Both the position numbers and the translations under genes were made by a program. The notes beneath the pieces were generated by a model. It searched no databases. It was given only the letters and a program-made list of their open reading frames with translations, and was not told where the DNA came from. Source: Enterococcus caccae ATCC BAA-1240 (GTDB taxonomy: Bacteria; Bacillota; Bacilli; Lactobacillales; Enterococcaceae). From it: 64,000 nucleotides of DNA. Location: positions 62,001 through 126,000 of the forward strand of contig NZ_KE136473.1 in assembly GCF_000407145.1 (NCBI RefSeq), given 5' to 3'. Positions 61,207 through 64,000 of this stretch are shown piece by piece (position 1 is the stretch's first letter; every line of letters starts with the position of its first letter).

Positions 61207-62238
61207 ATGCTTAGTACAGAAGATTTTGATTTTGATTTACCAGAAGAACTGATTGCTCAAACTCCTTTAAAGGATCGAACGAGTTCACGACTTTTGGTGT
61301 TGAACCGCGAGACAAAAGAGATAGAAGATAAACATTTTCATGATATCATTGATGAATTAAATGCGGGAGATGCGCTTGTCATGAATGATACCCGAGTGTT
61401 GCCAGCTCGATTATATGGGGAAAAACCTGAAACAGGCGGGCATTTGGAAGTGCTGTTATTGACAAATACACAAGGTGATACCTGGGAAACATTGATCAAG
61501 CCAGCTAAACGAGCAAAAGTTGGGACAAAGATCAATTTCGGGGATGGTCGTTTAAGTGCAACTGTTGTTGAAGAACTGGAACATGGTGGACGGATCGTAA
61601 CCTTCAATTATGAAGGAATCTTCTTAGAGATTTTAGAATCACTTGGTGAAATGCCATTACCGCCGTATATAAAAGAACGTCTAGAAGACCCTGAACGATA
61701 TCAAACAGTCTATGCAAAAGAAAATGGCTCTGCAGCAGCCCCTACAGCGGGGTTACATTTTACTCAAGAACTACTTGAGAGAATCCAATCAAAGGGTGTG
61801 AAGCTTGTTTATTTGACCTTACACGTCGGTTTAGGGACATTCCGCCCGGTGAGCGTGGAAAATATTTCAGAACATGAAATGCATAGTGAATTTTATCGTT
61901 TAACTGAAGAAGCAGCCGAACAGTTAAATAAGGTTCGGGAAACTGGTGGTAAAATCGTCGCAGTAGGAACAACCTCAATTCGGACCTTGGAAACGATTGG
62001 AACGAAATTTGACGGACAAATCAAAGCAGATAGCGGTTGGACAGATATTTTTATTACCCCAGGCTACGAATTTAAAGTTGTACAAGCTTTTTCTACCAAT
62101 TTTCATTTGCCAAAATCAACATTAGTGATGTTAGTCAGTGCATTTGCAGGAAGAGACCTAACGTTAGCTGCCTATCAACATGCGATCGACGAGCGTTATC
62201 GCTTCTTTAGTTTTGGTGATGCAATGTTTGTAAAGTAA
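61207..62238 (+). CDS. queA: tRNA preQ1(34) S-adenosylmethionine ribosyltransferase-isomerase
   Basis: Enzyme of 343 aa that converts preQ1 at tRNA position 34 to epoxyqueuosine using the ribosyl of [26 protein letters not shown] at the start (shortened here to [11 protein letters not shown]), [36 protein letters not shown] and [10 protein letters not shown] are QueA signatures, length typical. GTGAACGG precedes the ATG. It is not next to tgt. A terminator with a long stem follows. Confidence 0.95.
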   Translation: MLSTEDFDFDLPEELIAQTPLKDRTSSRLLVLNRETKEIEDKHFHDIIDELNAGDALVMNDTRVLPARLYGEKPETGGHLEVLLLTNTQGDTWETLIKPAKRAKVGTKINFGDGRLSATVVEELEHGGRIVTFNYEGIFLEILESLGEMPLPPYIKERLEDPERYQTVYAKENGSAAAPTAGLHFTQELLERIQSKGVKLVYLTLHVGLGTFRPVSVENISEHEMHSEFYRLTEEAAEQLNKVRETGGKIVAVGTTSIRTLETIGTKFDGQIKADSGWTDIFITPGYEFKVVQAFSTNFHLPKSTLVMLVSAFAGRDLTLAAYQHAIDERYRFFSFGDAMFVK

Positions 62239-62245
62239 TTTAAAT

Positions 62246-62340
62246 CAAAAAACTCGTTTTTATTCTAACAGAGTTGAAGATAAATGACTGAATACATTTA
62301 TCCTTCGTGCTCAAGTTTAGAAGCAAACGAGTTTTTTGTT
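62246..62340. terminator. Bidirectional terminator between queA and spx-like gene
   Basis: AAAAAACTCGTTT (62247-62259) pairs with AAACGAGTTTTTT, with an inner hairpin ATAAATG...CATTTAT. It can end both converging genes. Confidence 0.75.
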
Positions 62341-62364
62341 TTTTGGGATTCGAGGTAGTAACAG

Positions 62365-62763
62365 TTATAAGCCGCTTAAAAGTAGTGTTTGTGATAATTC
62401 TCTTTTACGAACAGATCGTGGTAAGAAGCATCGGATTTCATCTTCATTAAAACCAATCTGAAGTCTTTTTTCGTCAATCATAATTGGACGGCGTAGCAAT
62501 CCAGGGTTATCCTGTACTAATTCCAATAATACATGTAAAGGAAGTTCGTTAATATCTATATCTAGTTTTTGGAAGACTTTGGAACGAATGGAAATAATGT
62601 CCTCTGTGCCTTCTTCTGTAAGAATCAATATATTTTTAAGTTCATCTAATGTAATAGGAGTCGTGCCAAAGTTCTTTTCTTCAAATGGAATATCATGATC
62701 AATCAGCCAACGTCTTGCTTTTCTACATGATGTACAGCTATTTGTGGTATATAATTTTAACAT
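62365..62763 (-). CDS. spx: Spx/ArsC-family transcriptional regulator
   Basis: Regulator of 132 aa that binds the RNA polymerase alpha subunit. The redox switch CxxC is at residues 10-13 (NSCTSCRKAR), and RRPIMIDEKRLQIGFNEDEIR is the conserved C-terminal part with the Arg-Pro pair. In Firmicutes Spx activates thiol-stress genes when the Cys pair is oxidised and is degraded by ClpXP. Length matches Spx (131 aa). AAAGGATCT precedes the ATG at 62763. Enterococci carry more than one Spx paralogue, so whether this is the main one is not certain. Confidence 0.9.
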   Translation of the reverse strand: MLKLYTTNSCTSCRKARRWLIDHDIPFEEKNFGTTPITLDELKNILILTEEGTEDIISIRSKVFQKLDIDINELPLHVLLELVQDNPGLLRRPIMIDEKRLQIGFNEDEIRCFLPRSVRKRELSQTLLLSGL

Positions 62764-63030
62764 ATTTTTTCAGATCCTTTCGAAAATATTGGTACATACC
62801 TCTTAATAAGTATAATATACTAAAAGTAAAGAATTCACAAAATAAATGCTTACAAAATAGCTGATTATTTCAATCAAAAGGATGGAATAATCTTTAAAAT
62901 AGAAAAAAATGTTATTTTTTTTGGATAAATATCATTGTTATCTTTACTTGTTGTGTGTAAGGATTGTTATGTATAGTTTTTAGTTAGGCAAGATTTTTTT
63001 AACAAGTGGATGCAAGCGATTTCGAAAATG

Positions 63031-63193
63031 AGGATGGGACAGAAGTGTTTAATCCCGAGAACCAAGTAGGTACTGCGCAACAATGTTTATCTGCGACGAG
63101 CCTTTAGCAAGAAAGCAACTTGTTCTTCGTTGTGTTTTACAGCAATTTCAGCTTATTTCCGAAAGGATTACTTCTGCTGCCATCGTTTATTCT
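63031..63193 (+). repeat. Dispersed intergenic repeat, family 1, copy D
   Basis: AGGATGGGACAGAAGTGTTT, AATCCCGAGAACCAAGTAGG, TACTG, GCTTATTTCCGAAAGG, ATTACTTCTGCTGCCATCGT, in the order of copy A; the terminator hairpin is missing. It lies in the gap between spx and the MerR-family gene. Confidence 0.75.
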
Positions 63194-63214
63194 ACTCACT
63201 TTTTTAATAAATAC

Positions 63215-63245
63215 TTGACTGTAGGGCTACCTCATAGTTTATGCT
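63215..63245 (+). promoter_or_regulatory. MerR-type promoter with 19-base spacer
   Basis: TTGACT, then 19 bases, then TATGCT, about 100 bases before the MerR-family gene. Spacers of 19-20 bases are the hallmark of promoters untwisted by MerR proteins, so autoregulation is likely. Confidence 0.5.
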
Positions 63246-63344
63246 GTTAATATGAAATACAAAGACGCATTTTTTATAATAAAGAGAGCAGCTATACCTG
63301 AGTGTTGTGTTGTCAGGTTTAAACAAGTCTGTTCTATCTGGAGA

Positions 63345-64000
63345 GTGGAGGAGATTAAAATAGAATCCTATTTAACAATGGGGCAATTAGCGGAATTGAT
63401 GGCTATTTCCAAACACCAAATTCGTTATAACGAAGACAAAGGGTTGTTAGCACCAGCTTTTATAGACAGTAATGGTTACCATAAATACGGTGTTGATCAA
63501 GTATATCAGCTAGCAAATATACTTTTAATGAGAAGTCTAGGGATATCAACAGCGCAAATTGCCCAGTTTATGGAGAATCAGGACAATGTATGGGCTGAAA
63601 AAACTTTAAAGGAAACATTGAAAGCAACTGAAGAGAAAATTCAGCAATTCGTTTTTGCTAAAGAGAAAATTGAAGCCATTTTGCCAGAAATCGATCAAAA
63701 AGAGGAAGCGTATGTTAGCTTACCTGAAAGAAGGTTGAAAAAAATTTATTCATATCCAGTGACAGAATCTTTAAATATAGTGGCATTCTTTAAGACGTTT
63801 AAAAAAAATCAGCAGATGCTGTTTGAATCGCTTTACTATTTAGTCGAGGATCATCAGATCAATATTTACATTGAAGATCAGTTGTCAAAAGATAACGTGC
63901 TAAATGCAGGGGATTATTTAGTGAGACGAGTCTGGATAGAAGATGAGGCAGAGTTATCGGAAGCTGTTGACAGATTCAAAAAAGAGAACCAGAGTCCGTT
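63345..64000 (+). CDS. MerR-family transcriptional regulator, cut by window end
   Basis: Open frame running off the right edge, at least 218 codons. The N-terminus is a MerR HTH: MGQLAELMAISKHQIRYNED, GLLAPAFIDSNGYHKYGVDQ, LLMRSLGISTAQI; a coiled coil follows, then a C-terminal effector-like domain (GyrI-type, about residue 130 on). The start is odd. The frame-conforming GTG 63345 has a poor site, whereas a perfect GTGGAGGAG (63345-63353) lies six bases before an ATA codon at 63360; the first ATG (63378) is too far. Related proteins sense drugs or other small molecules. Confidence 0.8.
   Translation, partial: MEEIKIESYLTMGQLAELMAISKHQIRYNEDKGLLAPAFIDSNGYHKYGVDQVYQLANILLMRSLGISTAQIAQFMENQDNVWAEKTLKETLKATEEKIQQFVFAKEKIEAILPEIDQKEEAYVSLPERRLKKIYSYPVTESLNIVAFFKTFKKNQQMLFESLYYLVEDHQINIYIEDQLSKDNVLNAGDYLVRRVWIEDEAELSEAVDRFKKENQSP

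Overview
The window looks like a chromosomal segment of an Enterococcus species. It is AT-rich, has strong GGAGG ribosome binding sites with frequent TTG/GTG starts, and its gene order (Ctc/L25, RsuA-type synthase, uridine kinase, the SFCGS/DUF4310-4312 sugar cluster, ddl, murF, cshA, acpS, alr, mazF, lepB) matches what I remember of the E. faecalis EF08xx region. The species cannot be fixed from sequence alone. I see no rRNA, tRNA, intact insertion sequence, prophage or CRISPR array.

Layout. 0-4 kb: an amino-acid ABC permease on the minus strand behind two tandem histidine-type T-box leaders, then a class-I-amidotransferase-like peptidase and an OppA-type lipoprotein. 4.5-6.1 kb: the alkaline-shock operon amaP-DUF2273-gls24-glsB. 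6.1-12 kb: DUF960 protein, L25/Ctc with a probable independent small RNA upstream, RsuA-like pseudouridine synthase, HAD nucleotidase, GNAT, uridine kinase and a lone MazF-type toxin. 12-25.6 kb: an oxidoreductase, then a large catabolic cluster: PRD regulator, stand-alone PRD protein, SFCGS protein, DUF4312, DUF4311, DUF4310, PTS EIIC, small membrane protein, MupG-like DUF871 protein, deacetylase-type amidohydrolase, DgaE-like PLP lyase, DgaF-like aldolase and KDG kinase. 25.7-34.4 kb: a degenerate GyrB-like protein, YaiI, then cell-wall and housekeeping genes ddl, murF, cshA, acpS, alr and a second MazF without an antitoxin. 34.8-38.3 kb: membrane protein, long coiled-coil protein, LysM protein and a signal peptidase I with a very basic N-terminal extension. 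38.5-41.6 kb: an Mga-like regulator divergent from an Npx/Nox-family flavoenzyme whose redox cysteine is serine. 42-52.4 kb: YhgE/Pip protein, CDF metal exporter, membrane-anchored MutS-like ATPase, KimA-type potassium importer and MenA-type prenyltransferase. 52.7-56.2 kb: opuCABCD osmoprotectant importer. 57-64 kb: PadR plus DUF1700/DUF4097 pair, VOC dioxygenase, queA, Spx-family regulator and a MerR-family regulator cut by the window end.

The best candidate for a poorly described system is the 13.6-25.6 kb cluster. It couples two unusual membrane modules (DUF4310/4311 with SFCGS/DUF4312, and a PTS EIIC with no EIIA or EIIB nearby) to a MupG-like glycosidase, an N-deacetylase and a complete route through an amino-sugar-acid ammonia lyase and KDPG-type aldolase to pyruvate and glyceraldehyde-3-phosphate. 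I infer that it imports and degrades a glycosylated, N-acylated amino sugar or amino sugar acid. A GTTGCACT motif recurs at the regulator promoter and at the EIIC promoter and may be its operator.

Between genes the window carries two families of dispersed imperfect repeats: one ends in a GGGGCTGAG-type terminator hairpin, the other is built around a GGAAAATAGG / CTATTTTCC palindrome. There is also a 121-bp tandem duplication of the second family and several decayed loci.
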